64,000 nt of DNA, taken from Pedobacter schmidteae. GTDB lineage: Bacteria > Bacteroidota > Bacteroidia > Sphingobacteriales > Sphingobacteriaceae. The DNA lies in the NCBI RefSeq assembly GCF_900564155.1, contig NZ_LS999839.1, positions 372,001-436,000 of the forward strand. The letters run 5' to 3'. Under the pieces are notes generated by a model. That model saw only the letters and a program-made list of their open reading frames with translations, was not told the DNA's origin and did no database searches. The translations under genes were made by a program, and so were the position numbers. This document shows, piece by piece, positions 36,110-42,934 of the stretch (the stretch's first letter is position 1; the number at the start of each line of letters is the position of its first letter).

Positions 36110-37205
36110 GATTCACAGCTCCGTTAGTGACCTCAAATAAAGTGATTGGCACCTTAATGTTATTAAACACGGTCTCCACACGCTCTTTTCCGGTATCGGT
36201 GATAAATATTTGTCCAAAATCATGATGAGATACCATTTCCATCAGTTTATGCATTCTGTTGTCGTCCAATTTATCAAAAATATCATCCAGCAACAGCAAA
36301 GGCTTAAAACCTTTATACTTCTGAAGATAAGCATATTGCGCCAATTTTAATGCAATTAAAAAAGATTTTTGCTGCCCTTGTGAACCAAACTTTTTCAAAG
36401 GCATATCTGATAGGGTAAAGATCAGTTCATCTTTATGCACTCCTGTAGTAGTTCTTTCCAGTATTTTATCCTTTTCTATGGTTTGCTGCAACAATTGCTC
36501 AAAAGGGGTGTCATTTAACTGACTTTGATACTGCAGACTTACCGTTTCTTTGTCATCGGTCAAAAACTGGTAATACCGATCAAACAAAGGAATAAACTCG
36601 GCCATAAACTGTTGCCGCTTGGCATAAATCCTGATCCCTGAAGCCACCAACTGTTCATTATAAATTTCCAGTAATGTAGGATCATAACTGCGGGTGATGG
36701 CTATTTGTTTCAACAATGCATTGCGGTTCAACAGGTGGCGATTATACATAATCAGCTCGTCCAGGTAATTTGTATCCGTTTGCGAGATCACATTGTCCAT
36801 AAACCGCCTGCGCTCTTCACTTCCCTCCATAATAATATTGGTATCATAAGGAGAAATCATCACCAGTGGAAACAAGCCAATATGATTGGCCAGCTTATCG
36901 TATTCTTTCTTGTTCCGCTTAAATTGTTTTTTCTGGTTGCGCTTTACCCCACAGGTAATTTTCTCACTTTTGTCCTGACGGTCAAAATCTCCCTGAATTA
37001 AAAAAAGATCATGACCAGATTTTATCTGCTGGGTATCAATAGGATTAAAATATCCCTTACACAAACACAGGTAATGAATGGCATCCAGTAAATTCGTTTT
37101 ACCTGCTCCATTATCTCCTACAAATGCATTTACGGTTTTCGAAAAACTCACATTTGCATCTGTATAGTTCTTAAAATTCAGAAGGGTAATATTTTTTAAC
37201 CACAT
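36102..37205 (-). CDS. recF: DNA replication and repair protein RecF
   Basis: 367 residues from MWLKNITLL; a TTG at 37220 would add five residues. Walker A GDNGAGKTNLLDAIHYL (about 30-46), the ABC-type signature FGSQGQQKSFLIALKLA and Walker B LLLLDDIFDKLD are all present. RecF loads RecA at gapped DNA with RecO and RecR. It overlaps the DUF721 gene at its 3' end. A minus-strand -7 box TAACTTTG lies 12 bp before the start. Divergent from the TPR gene. Confidence 0.96.
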   Translation of the reverse strand: MWLKNITLLNFKNYTDANVSFSKTVNAFVGDNGAGKTNLLDAIHYLCLCKGYFNPIDTQQIKSGHDLFLIQGDFDRQDKSEKITCGVKRNQKKQFKRNKKEYDKLANHIGLFPLVMISPYDTNIIMEGSEERRRFMDNVISQTDTNYLDELIMYNRHLLNRNALLKQIAITRSYDPTLLEIYNEQLVASGIRIYAKRQQFMAEFIPLFDRYYQFLTDDKETVSLQYQSQLNDTPFEQLLQQTIEKDKILERTTTGVHKDELIFTLSDMPLKKFGSQGQQKSFLIALKLAQYAYLQKYKGFKPLLLLDDIFDKLDDNRMHKLMEMVSHHDFGQIFITDTGKERVETVFNNIKVPITLFEVTNGAVNHA

Positions 37206-37217
37206 AGTATCAATAGC

Positions 37218-37225
37218 CAAAGTTA
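37218..37225 (-). promoter_or_regulatory. -7 element of recF
   Basis: TAACTTTG on the minus strand, 12 bp upstream of the recF ATG; fits TAnnTTTG. No -33 TTG at the usual distance. Confidence 0.45.
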
Positions 37226-37277
37226 CCGTTTATTCGTACTCAGTTCATTAATTTTATTTAAATACTTGTAAAAGTGG

Positions 37278-37307
37278 TTGATACTTTGATGTAAAAATGT
37301 ATTTTTG
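37278..37307 (+). promoter_or_regulatory. Promoter of the TPR membrane protein gene
   Basis: TTG at 37278-37280, 19-bp spacer, TATTTTTG at 37300-37307. It supports the ATG at 37332 as start, giving a leader of roughly 20 nt. Confidence 0.65.
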
Positions 37308-37331
37308 CAATCCTTAATTTTTTTAAATAAA

Positions 37332-38003
37332 ATGACTACAACAGAAAAAGAAATAAATCAGCCAGTAAGAAAGGGCTCTTTTTTAGAAGAAAACTCAAAA
37401 AGCCTTTTATTTATTGCAGGTGCAATTGTAGTATTAATAGGTATTTACTTCTGGTATCAGAACGTTTATCTTAAAAACAGGGCCGAAGAGGCATCTGCAA
37501 AAATGTACAAAGCTGAGCAATACATTGGTGGTCCGGATTCTTTAGCCAACAAAGCGATCAATGGCGAAGGTGGTTACCCTGGTCTTGAAAAAATTGCAGA
37601 GGAGTATGACAATACCAAATCGGCAAACCTTGCCAACCTATATCTTGGCGGCATTTATCTGCGCAAAGGTGAATATAAAAAAGCTACTGAGGTTTTAGGC
37701 AAATATGCTGAGACAGGAAGTGCAGTTGCAGATCCATTGGCGCTAGGCCTTTTAGGTGATGCTTATAGCGAGCTGAAAGATTTTAAACAAGCAGCTACTT
37801 ATTATAAAAAAGCAGCCGACAAATTGAGCAACAAGTTTACTTCACCAATGTTCCTTAAAAAACTTGGTCTGGTATACGAGAATCTTAAAGACTTTAAAAA
37901 TGCCGAGGAAGCATACACTAAAATAAAAACTCAGTATCCTGAGAGCCAGGAAGCTGCAATGATTGACGAATATATTGCACGTGCCTCTGCACAGGCAAAA
38001 TAG
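37332..38003 (+). CDS. Membrane-anchored tetratricopeptide repeat protein (YfgM-like)
   Basis: 223 residues from MTTTEKEI. A cytoplasmic N-terminus, one transmembrane segment (about 26-44, SLLFIAGAIVVLIGIYFWY) and then TPR-type helix pairs (LANLYLGGIYLRKGEYKKATEVL, ALGLLGDAYSELKDFKQAATYYKKA, LVYENLKDFKNAEEAYTKI). The shape matches YfgM-like proteins that sit near the SecYEG translocon and hand over exported proteins. It has its own promoter and a strong terminator. The precise partner is unknown. Confidence 0.85.
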   Translation: MTTTEKEINQPVRKGSFLEENSKSLLFIAGAIVVLIGIYFWYQNVYLKNRAEEASAKMYKAEQYIGGPDSLANKAINGEGGYPGLEKIAEEYDNTKSANLANLYLGGIYLRKGEYKKATEVLGKYAETGSAVADPLALGLLGDAYSELKDFKQAATYYKKAADKLSNKFTSPMFLKKLGLVYENLKDFKNAEEAYTKIKTQYPESQEAAMIDEYIARASAQAK

Positions 38004-38025
38004 AGCGGTCCTTTCAAACCTTTTT

Positions 38026-38058
38026 AAAACGGCATACCATACAGTATGCCGTTTTTTT
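38026..38058 (+). terminator. Intrinsic terminator after the TPR protein gene
   Basis: Stem aaaacggcatac/gtatgccgtttt followed by T residues (38051-38058), about 25 bp past the stop codon. Confidence 0.9.
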
Positions 38059-38111
38059 ATGTTTGGCTTTTCAAAATCTTCCTGATCATAGCAGTTTAAA
38101 TGATTTTTAAC

Positions 38112-38119
38112 TAAGTTTG
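38112..38119 (+). promoter_or_regulatory. -7 element immediately before ribH
   Basis: TAAGTTTG, then four bases (cagc), then the ATG. Transcription would begin at or next to the start codon, implying a leaderless or almost leaderless mRNA. See the same layout at lipA, tilS and the OstA-like gene. Confidence 0.55.
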
Positions 38120-38123
38120 CAGC

Positions 38124-38615
38124 ATGGCAACACAATTAAAAAACCTCTCCGATTTTTCGCATACTACCGTACCTGATGGCAGTGCTTTTAAATTTGCTAT
38201 TGCAGTAGCTGAATGGAATGCAGAAATTACCGGCAGTTTGTACAACGGCGCTTTGCAAACTTTGCTTAAACATGGTGTAGCAGCCGAAAATATCATTTCT
38301 GTACCCGTGCCCGGAAGTTTTGAACTGACTGGCGCTGCCGAAATATTGTTGCAAAAACATAAAGACCTGGATGGTGTAATTTGTTTGGGCTGTGTAATTC
38401 AAGGCGAAACCAGGCATTTTGATTTTATATGTGATGCAGTAGCCAATGGTGTTACCAATGTAAGCATTAAACATAGCAAACCGGTTATATTTGGCGTACT
38501 GACTACCGATAACCAGCAACAAGCTATTGACAGAGCTGGTGGCAAGCATGGCAATAAAGGAGACGAGGCCGCCATCACAGCATTAAAAATGGCTGATCTT
38601 GCAGCTACAGTTTAA
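38124..38615 (+). CDS. ribH: 6,7-dimethyl-8-ribityllumazine synthase
   Basis: 163 residues, the usual length. Family blocks: AVAEWNAEITGSLYNGAL (substrate loop), VPVPGSFELTGAAE, GCVIQGETRHFDFICDAVANG (with the catalytic His near residue 97) and KPVIFGVLTTDNQQQAIDRAGG. It condenses 3,4-dihydroxy-2-butanone-4-phosphate with the ribityl-aminopyrimidine in riboflavin synthesis, cytoplasmic, forming 60-mer or pentameric shells. The start is only four bases after a TAAGTTTG box. Confidence 0.97.
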   Translation: MATQLKNLSDFSHTTVPDGSAFKFAIAVAEWNAEITGSLYNGALQTLLKHGVAAENIISVPVPGSFELTGAAEILLQKHKDLDGVICLGCVIQGETRHFDFICDAVANGVTNVSIKHSKPVIFGVLTTDNQQQAIDRAGGKHGNKGDEAAITALKMADLAATV

Positions 38616-38683
38616 CAAACTTTGATTCTTTTGTTAAAAACTGTAGATTAGTACTTATATTTCATTAAAGAAAAACCCATAAA

Positions 38684-38806
38684 ATGAAGAAGATTGCAAT
38701 ACTATTGCTTGGTGTGTTTTTTGCAATAACTGTTTTAGAGGCTTGCTCTAACAAAATTTGTCCGGCCTATAGTTCGTACCCGGAAGGCAAACGCAGAAGA
38801 GGTTAA
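38684..38806 (+). CDS. 40-residue lipoprotein
   Basis: ATG to TAA ORF of 41 codons. The hydrophobic signal segment (KKIAILLLGVFFAITVLEAC) has a lipobox-type Cys21, leaving a 20-residue mature peptide, CSNKICPAYSSYPEGKRRRG, that is basic at its end. Such mini-lipoproteins with CPAY-like cores occur across Bacteroidota. It lies between ribH and ytxJ, 21 bp before the latter, so co-transcription is likely. Function unknown; too short for most gene callers. Confidence 0.7.
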   Translation: MKKIAILLLGVFFAITVLEACSNKICPAYSSYPEGKRRRG

Positions 38807-38827
38807 ATCCTTTATTTACAAAAAACG

Positions 38828-39166
38828 ATGGAGATGCAGTGGACAAACATTACCAACCTTTCGCAGGTAAATGACATACAGGAACAAGAGGGATATAGCC
38901 TTATTTTTAAGCACAGCACCCGTTGTTCGGTTAGTTTGATGGCTAAAAGACGTTTTGAAAAAGATTGGGCTGCAATACCTGCAAATACCTCATTGTATTT
39001 TTTAGACCTGATCAGCTACCGGGATATTTCGGCCCACATAGCCGATACTTTCCAGGTTCATCACGAATCGCCACAAATTTTACTCATTAAAAATGGCGAT
39101 TGCGTACTGGATGCTTCACACAGCGATATCTCAGCTGAAGAAGTAGCTGAGGTTATCGCAGGTTAA
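38828..39166 (+). CDS. ytxJ: Bacillithiol system redox-active protein YtxJ
   Basis: 112 residues with a thioredoxin-like fold. The motif FKHSTRCSVSLMAKRRFE (about 27-44) is the YtxJ signature with a single redox Cys, and the second half shows the strand-helix pattern of monothiol bacilliredoxins. It would reduce mixed disulfides between proteins and bacillithiol in the cytoplasm. bshA for bacillithiol synthesis is at 50885-52030, so the pathway is present. It is convergent with the OsmC-family gene, 7 bp between stops. Confidence 0.87.
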   Translation: MEMQWTNITNLSQVNDIQEQEGYSLIFKHSTRCSVSLMAKRRFEKDWAAIPANTSLYFLDLISYRDISAHIADTFQVHHESPQILLIKNGDCVLDASHSDISAEEVAEVIAG

Positions 39167-39173
39167 GTTATTT

Positions 39174-39578
39174 CTAATAATTAAAAGATACCGTTTTCTT
39201 AATATCTGGATGTAAACTGTACATCACCGGGCAGGTATTGGCCGAACGCTCGATGATCGTTTTATCTTTATCAGTATAATTATTTGCCGGGAACTGGAAA
39301 TTAACCACAATTTCGGCTACTCTCCTTGGGCCCTCTGCCATAATTTTTGTGATCTCACATGTTGTGCCGTCGATATTAAAACCGTGCTCATTTGCTGCAA
39401 TCCCCACTATGGTAAGCATACAATTTCCCAATGAAGTAGCCAGTAAATCTGTAGGCGAAAACGCTTCGCCCTTTCCTTTGTTGTCAACAGGTGCATCCGT
39501 AATGATTTCATTTCCGGAACGCAAGTGCACCGATGTAGTCCTTAAACCACCGTTATATGTTATTTTTGAAGTACTCAT
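39174..39578 (-). CDS. OsmC/Ohr-family protein
   Basis: 134 residues. Both conserved cysteines are present: LGNCMLTIVG (about Cys53) and NTCPVMYSLHPD (about Cys116), the peroxidatic and resolving positions of OsmC/Ohr hydroperoxidases. Region PTDLLATSLGNCM is the OsmC core. It is predicted to reduce organic hydroperoxides using a thiol cofactor, in the cytoplasm. Its closeness to ytxJ is suggestive of thiol stress functions, but the genes are on opposite strands. Confidence 0.9.
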   Translation of the reverse strand: MSTSKITYNGGLRTTSVHLRSGNEIITDAPVDNKGKGEAFSPTDLLATSLGNCMLTIVGIAANEHGFNIDGTTCEITKIMAEGPRRVAEIVVNFQFPANNYTDKDKTIIERSANTCPVMYSLHPDIKKTVSFNY

Positions 39579-39678
39579 GACGTAAAATTAAACAATACTC
39601 TTTGAACAAGGATATAATTTTTCCGCATAAATTCTCTAACGATTTCATTATCTTTAATTACACTAAAAAACAAATCCC

Positions 39679-40098
39679 ATGAAAAAAATTATCCTTCTTA
39701 TGCTCATCACAATTAGCAGTTTAACCGCTTGTAAAATGAGGAAACAAAATCAATCTGCACAAAAATTAACCGGCCAATGGGAGTTAACTTACATTACCGG
39801 GCCAAGAATTGCTTTTAATGGTCTATACCCTAATGCTAAGCCAACGATCAATTTTAAAGAGAACCCCGAAGAAATATCAGGCAATACCAGCTGCAATGGC
39901 TTCAGTTGCAAACTAACTATTAATGGCAATAAAATGAGTATAGCTGAACCTGGCCCGATGACCATGAGGTATTGTGAAGGTGGAGGGGAAAGAACCTTTT
40001 TAGATATGTTGAAAAAAGTAACAGGTTATGATGTACAAGACAACAAGCTTGTGATGTTACAGGGCGACATCGTGATCATGAATTTCGTCAGAAAGTAA
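39679..40098 (+). CDS. META-domain lipoprotein (HslJ-like)
   Basis: 139 residues with lipobox SSLTAC (Cys18). The META domain is clear: LTGQWELTYITGPR, PTINFKENPEEISGNTSCNGFSC and MSIAEPGPMTMRYC, with paired Cys in the mature part. META/HslJ proteins are envelope proteins linked to heat or novobiocin resistance in E. coli, with unknown biochemical activity. It is a single gene between osmC and lipA. Confidence 0.88.
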   Translation: MKKIILLMLITISSLTACKMRKQNQSAQKLTGQWELTYITGPRIAFNGLYPNAKPTINFKENPEEISGNTSCNGFSCKLTINGNKMSIAEPGPMTMRYCEGGGERTFLDMLKKVTGYDVQDNKLVMLQGDIVIMNFVRK

Positions 40099-40162
40099 TC
40101 CTTTATGATTTTATTATGATGGTAAAGCGCTGATGGTTTTACAACTATTCAAACCTATTGCT

Positions 40163-40170
40163 TAACTTTG
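40163..40170 (+). promoter_or_regulatory. -7 element immediately before lipA
   Basis: TAACTTTG, four bases (catc), then ATG. It has the same nearly leaderless layout as ribH. Confidence 0.55.
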
Positions 40171-40174
40171 CATC

Positions 40175-41053
40175 ATGATCGCACTTCCGGTTGTTTCAGA
40201 AAACCCAGTACAACGTAAACCAGATTGGCTTAGAGTAAAGCTACCTGTTGGTAAAGAATATGCACAAGTGCGCAGTCTTGTGGACACCCACAAGCTGCAC
40301 ACCATTTGCGAGAGTGGCAATTGCCCCAATATGGGCGAATGCTGGGGCGCAGGCACGGCAACCTTTATGATTCTTGGCAACATCTGTACACGCTCCTGCT
40401 CTTTTTGCGCAGTAGCCACAGGCCGCCCGCTGGCGGTAGATACAGATGAGCCTAACCGTGTAGCCAACTCTGTTAAATTAATGCAGGTAAAACACTGTGT
40501 AATTACTTCTGTTGATAGGGATGACCTGAAAGACGGAGGTTCAATTATATGGGCGCAAACCTTACAGGCCATCAGAAGGGAAAGTCCGCAAACTACTCTG
40601 GAGACCCTGATTCCTGATTTTAAAGGCCAGTGGGATAACCTATACCGTGTACTGGAAGAACGTCCTGAAGTGGTGTCGCACAATGTAGAAACGGTAAAAC
40701 GTTTGACCAAACAGGTACGGATTCAAGCCAAATACGACCGTAGTTTGGAAGCCTTAAAACGCATCTCTGAATTCGGATTGAGAACCAAAACAGGTATTAT
40801 GCTTGGTTTGGGCGAAACTGAAGATGATGTATTAGAGGCTATGGACGACCTGGTTGCCAATGGCGTACATATTTTAACCCTTGGACAATACCTGCAACCT
40901 ACCCGTAACCACCATCCCGTGGTAGACTGGATCCATCCTGATCAGTTTACTAAATACAAAGAAATCGGACTGGCTAAAGGATTAAGGTATGTAGAAAGCG
41001 GCCCGCTGGTACGTTCATCTTATCATGCTGAAAAGCACTTATTTGATTTTTAA
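40175..41053 (+). CDS. lipA: Lipoyl synthase
   Basis: 292 residues, a radical SAM enzyme. The auxiliary cluster motif [12 protein letters not shown] (CX4CX5C, about 43-54) and the radical SAM motif CTRSCSFC (CX3CX2C, about 69-76) are both intact, and the C-terminal RSSYHAEKH supplies the conserved Ser. It inserts two sulfurs into octanoyl groups on lipoyl domains of 2-oxoacid dehydrogenases. The ATG lies four bases after TAACTTTG, so the transcript is probably leaderless. Confidence 0.97.
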   Translation: MIALPVVSENPVQRKPDWLRVKLPVGKEYAQVRSLVDTHKLHTICESGNCPNMGECWGAGTATFMILGNICTRSCSFCAVATGRPLAVDTDEPNRVANSVKLMQVKHCVITSVDRDDLKDGGSIIWAQTLQAIRRESPQTTLETLIPDFKGQWDNLYRVLEERPEVVSHNVETVKRLTKQVRIQAKYDRSLEALKRISEFGLRTKTGIMLGLGETEDDVLEAMDDLVANGVHILTLGQYLQPTRNHHPVVDWIHPDQFTKYKEIGLAKGLRYVESGPLVRSSYHAEKHLFDF

Positions 41054-41166
41054 CCAGGAGATTCCCGCCAGGTCCGAAATAACGAAGTCTACAATCCAGG
41101 CATAGGGATTAAAAAACAAATACTTCTTTGTTCTTCTTGTTGTTGTTTCGCTATATTCGTAAACAA

Positions 41167-41718
41167 TTGGCACCAACAAGCAAAATATCTCTCCCTGAAC
41201 CTGAATTGGTTAGCGCATTAAAAAATCGCGACACCTTTGCTATACATGCCTTATATGATATGTATTCAGGCGCTTTAATGGGTGTCATTTCACGGATCAT
41301 TCCGCAAACAGAAGTAGCCGAAGATCTGCTGCAGGAAACTTTCATAAAAATATGGAATTCAGGAGATGGCTATGACCCGGAAAAAGGCCGCTTGTTTACC
41401 TGGATGATGAATATTGCCCGCAACCAGGCCATCGATAAAGTGCGTTCCAAAGATTTTAGAAACACGGGTAAAAACCAGGATATAGAAAATAACGTAGATT
41501 TCATAGATGCACAAAATGAAGTGAGTTTTAATGCAGATACATTCGGGATAAAAGATATGGTCAGCGGATTAAAACCTGAATTTAATACTGTACTGGATAT
41601 GGTTTATTTTAAGGGATATACACATGCAGAGGCAGCTGAAGAATTGGGTTTACCATTGGGAACTATAAAAACAAGGATCCGGATGGCGATTATGGAACTA
41701 AGAAGGAAGTTTAATTAA
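41167..41718 (+). CDS. ECF-type RNA polymerase sigma-70 factor
   Basis: 183 residues from the TTG at 41167; the frame stays open upstream to another TTG at 41128 and no ATG precedes region 2, so the start is uncertain. Region 2: ALYDMYSGALMGVISRII, then EDLLQETFIKIWN and FTWMMNIARNQAIDKVRS. Region 4: LDMVYFKGYTHAEAAEELGLPLGTIKTRI. It directs RNA polymerase to a stress or envelope regulon. The next gene, two bases away, is an anti-sigma-like protein that lacks its membrane part. Confidence 0.88.
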   Translation: MAPTSKISLPEPELVSALKNRDTFAIHALYDMYSGALMGVISRIIPQTEVAEDLLQETFIKIWNSGDGYDPEKGRLFTWMMNIARNQAIDKVRSKDFRNTGKNQDIENNVDFIDAQNEVSFNADTFGIKDMVSGLKPEFNTVLDMVYFKGYTHAEAAEELGLPLGTIKTRIRMAIMELRRKFN

Positions 41719-41719
41719 G

Positions 41720-41956
41720 GTGGAAGAAGGAAAAACATATATCGAAACAGGCATTCTTGAAGAATATGTCGCCGGACAGCTAACAACTAAACAGCAGCGT
41801 GAAGTTGAGGTAATGGCCGCCAGATATCCTGAAGTAAAACGGGAAATTAAGGCTATTGAAATGGTCCTGGAGCAATATGCTATGACACATGCGATACAAC
41901 CATCAGAAGAACTGAAAGACATAATTCTTGCTCAGCTCTTGTCGGCCAGCCTATGA
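41720..41956 (+). CDS. Truncated anti-sigma factor (N-terminal cytoplasmic domain only)
   Basis: 78 residues from a GTG directly after the sigma gene stop. It matches the N-terminal cytoplasmic part of Bacteroidota RskA-like anti-sigma factors: an ILEEYVAGQLTTKQQREVEVMAARYPEVKREI core followed by ALEQYAMTH-like helices. Known homologues continue into a transmembrane helix and a periplasmic domain; here a TGA stops the frame at LLSASL and the convergent nnrD gene ends 33 bp later, leaving no room for the rest. It is either a decayed gene or a soluble sigma-binding protein. No zinc-binding His-Cys pattern is visible. Confidence 0.75.
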   Translation: MEEGKTYIETGILEEYVAGQLTTKQQREVEVMAARYPEVKREIKAIEMVLEQYAMTHAIQPSEELKDIILAQLLSASL

Positions 41957-41988
41957 GGAACGGTAATCCCGGATTTTTCAGCTGAAAG

Positions 41989-42924
41989 TCACTGTCTCAA
42001 AAAATTTTTAACAGTTATCGGCACCTGCATGGCCAGCTGCATAGCGGTGATATTATGACGTGTTGTAGCCAGCTCATCGCCGGCTTTACCATGAAGATAA
42101 CAACCCAAAATTGCTGCAGCCTTGGCACTGTAACCCTGGGCTATATAGGCAGCTATCATCCCGGTCAGCACATCTCCCATTCCACCCTGTGACATCGCGG
42201 GATTACCCGTTGGATTAATCAGAACGTCTCCCTGCTGATCGATGATAAAGGTATACTGATTTTTAAGTACAATTACCGACCCCAGTTTTTTAGCCATCGT
42301 CCTTCCGGTTTGCAAACGATCCCACCAATTTTTGTGTTTACCAAACAGGGCATCAAACTCCTTCAAATGAGGAGTAAATATAGAATTTCTGGCCAGGTGA
42401 TGCAGCAGATCATCTCTTTTAGAAAGGATATTTAAAGCATCAGCATCTGCAATAACCGGGATTTTTAGGACCACCAGTTCTTCAACAATACAAACCGCTT
42501 CCAGCAGTTTGCCCAGTCCCGGGCCAATAGCAATGGCATTGTATTTTTTTAAGGATTTAATTTTAATCAGATGCCCGCGGTCCAGGTACATGGCTTCCGG
42601 CAGTAGTGTATTTAAGGCTATTAGTCCACTTTCGGGGACAGACACTGTAGTCAAACCCGCCCCCCCATATACGCAGCCACTGGCACATAGCAATGCAGCC
42701 CCCATGGTTTTTACATCACCTGCAATTATTAAGGCATGCCCATAAGTTCCTTTATGAGAGAAGGGCTTTCTTGGTTTCAATATAGCCTTGATATCGGCTT
42801 TTTCTATTAATTTATACGGAGAGCTTTCAGTTTCTGAACTTAGCTTACCCAGTCCTTCGTCAACAACCTGCAATTTGCTTGAAGCATCAGAATCGGGCAG
42901 AAAATCACTTAAAAACACTGCCAT
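41989..42924 (-). CDS. nnrD: ADP-dependent NAD(P)H-hydrate dehydratase, lacking the epimerase domain
   Basis: 311 residues. The C-terminal kinase-like dehydratase domain is complete: HKGTYGHALIIAG, NPAMSQGGMGDVLTGMIAAY and DALNIL. It converts damaged hydrated NAD(P)H back to NAD(P)H. In most Bacteroidota it is fused behind a roughly 200-residue YjeF_N epimerase domain. Here only about 35 residues that look like the tail of that domain (FLPDSDASSKLQVVDEGL) precede it, and uvrA ends 10 bp upstream. So the epimerase half is missing at this locus. Confidence 0.88.
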   Translation of the reverse strand: MAVFLSDFLPDSDASSKLQVVDEGLGKLSSETESSPYKLIEKADIKAILKPRKPFSHKGTYGHALIIAGDVKTMGAALLCASGCVYGGAGLTTVSVPESGLIALNTLLPEAMYLDRGHLIKIKSLKKYNAIAIGPGLGKLLEAVCIVEELVVLKIPVIADADALNILSKRDDLLHHLARNSIFTPHLKEFDALFGKHKNWWDRLQTGRTMAKKLGSVIVLKNQYTFIIDQQGDVLINPTGNPAMSQGGMGDVLTGMIAAYIAQGYSAKAAAILGCYLHGKAGDELATTRHNITAMQLAMQVPITVKNFLRQ

Positions 42925-42934
42925 AACGGTTTGT

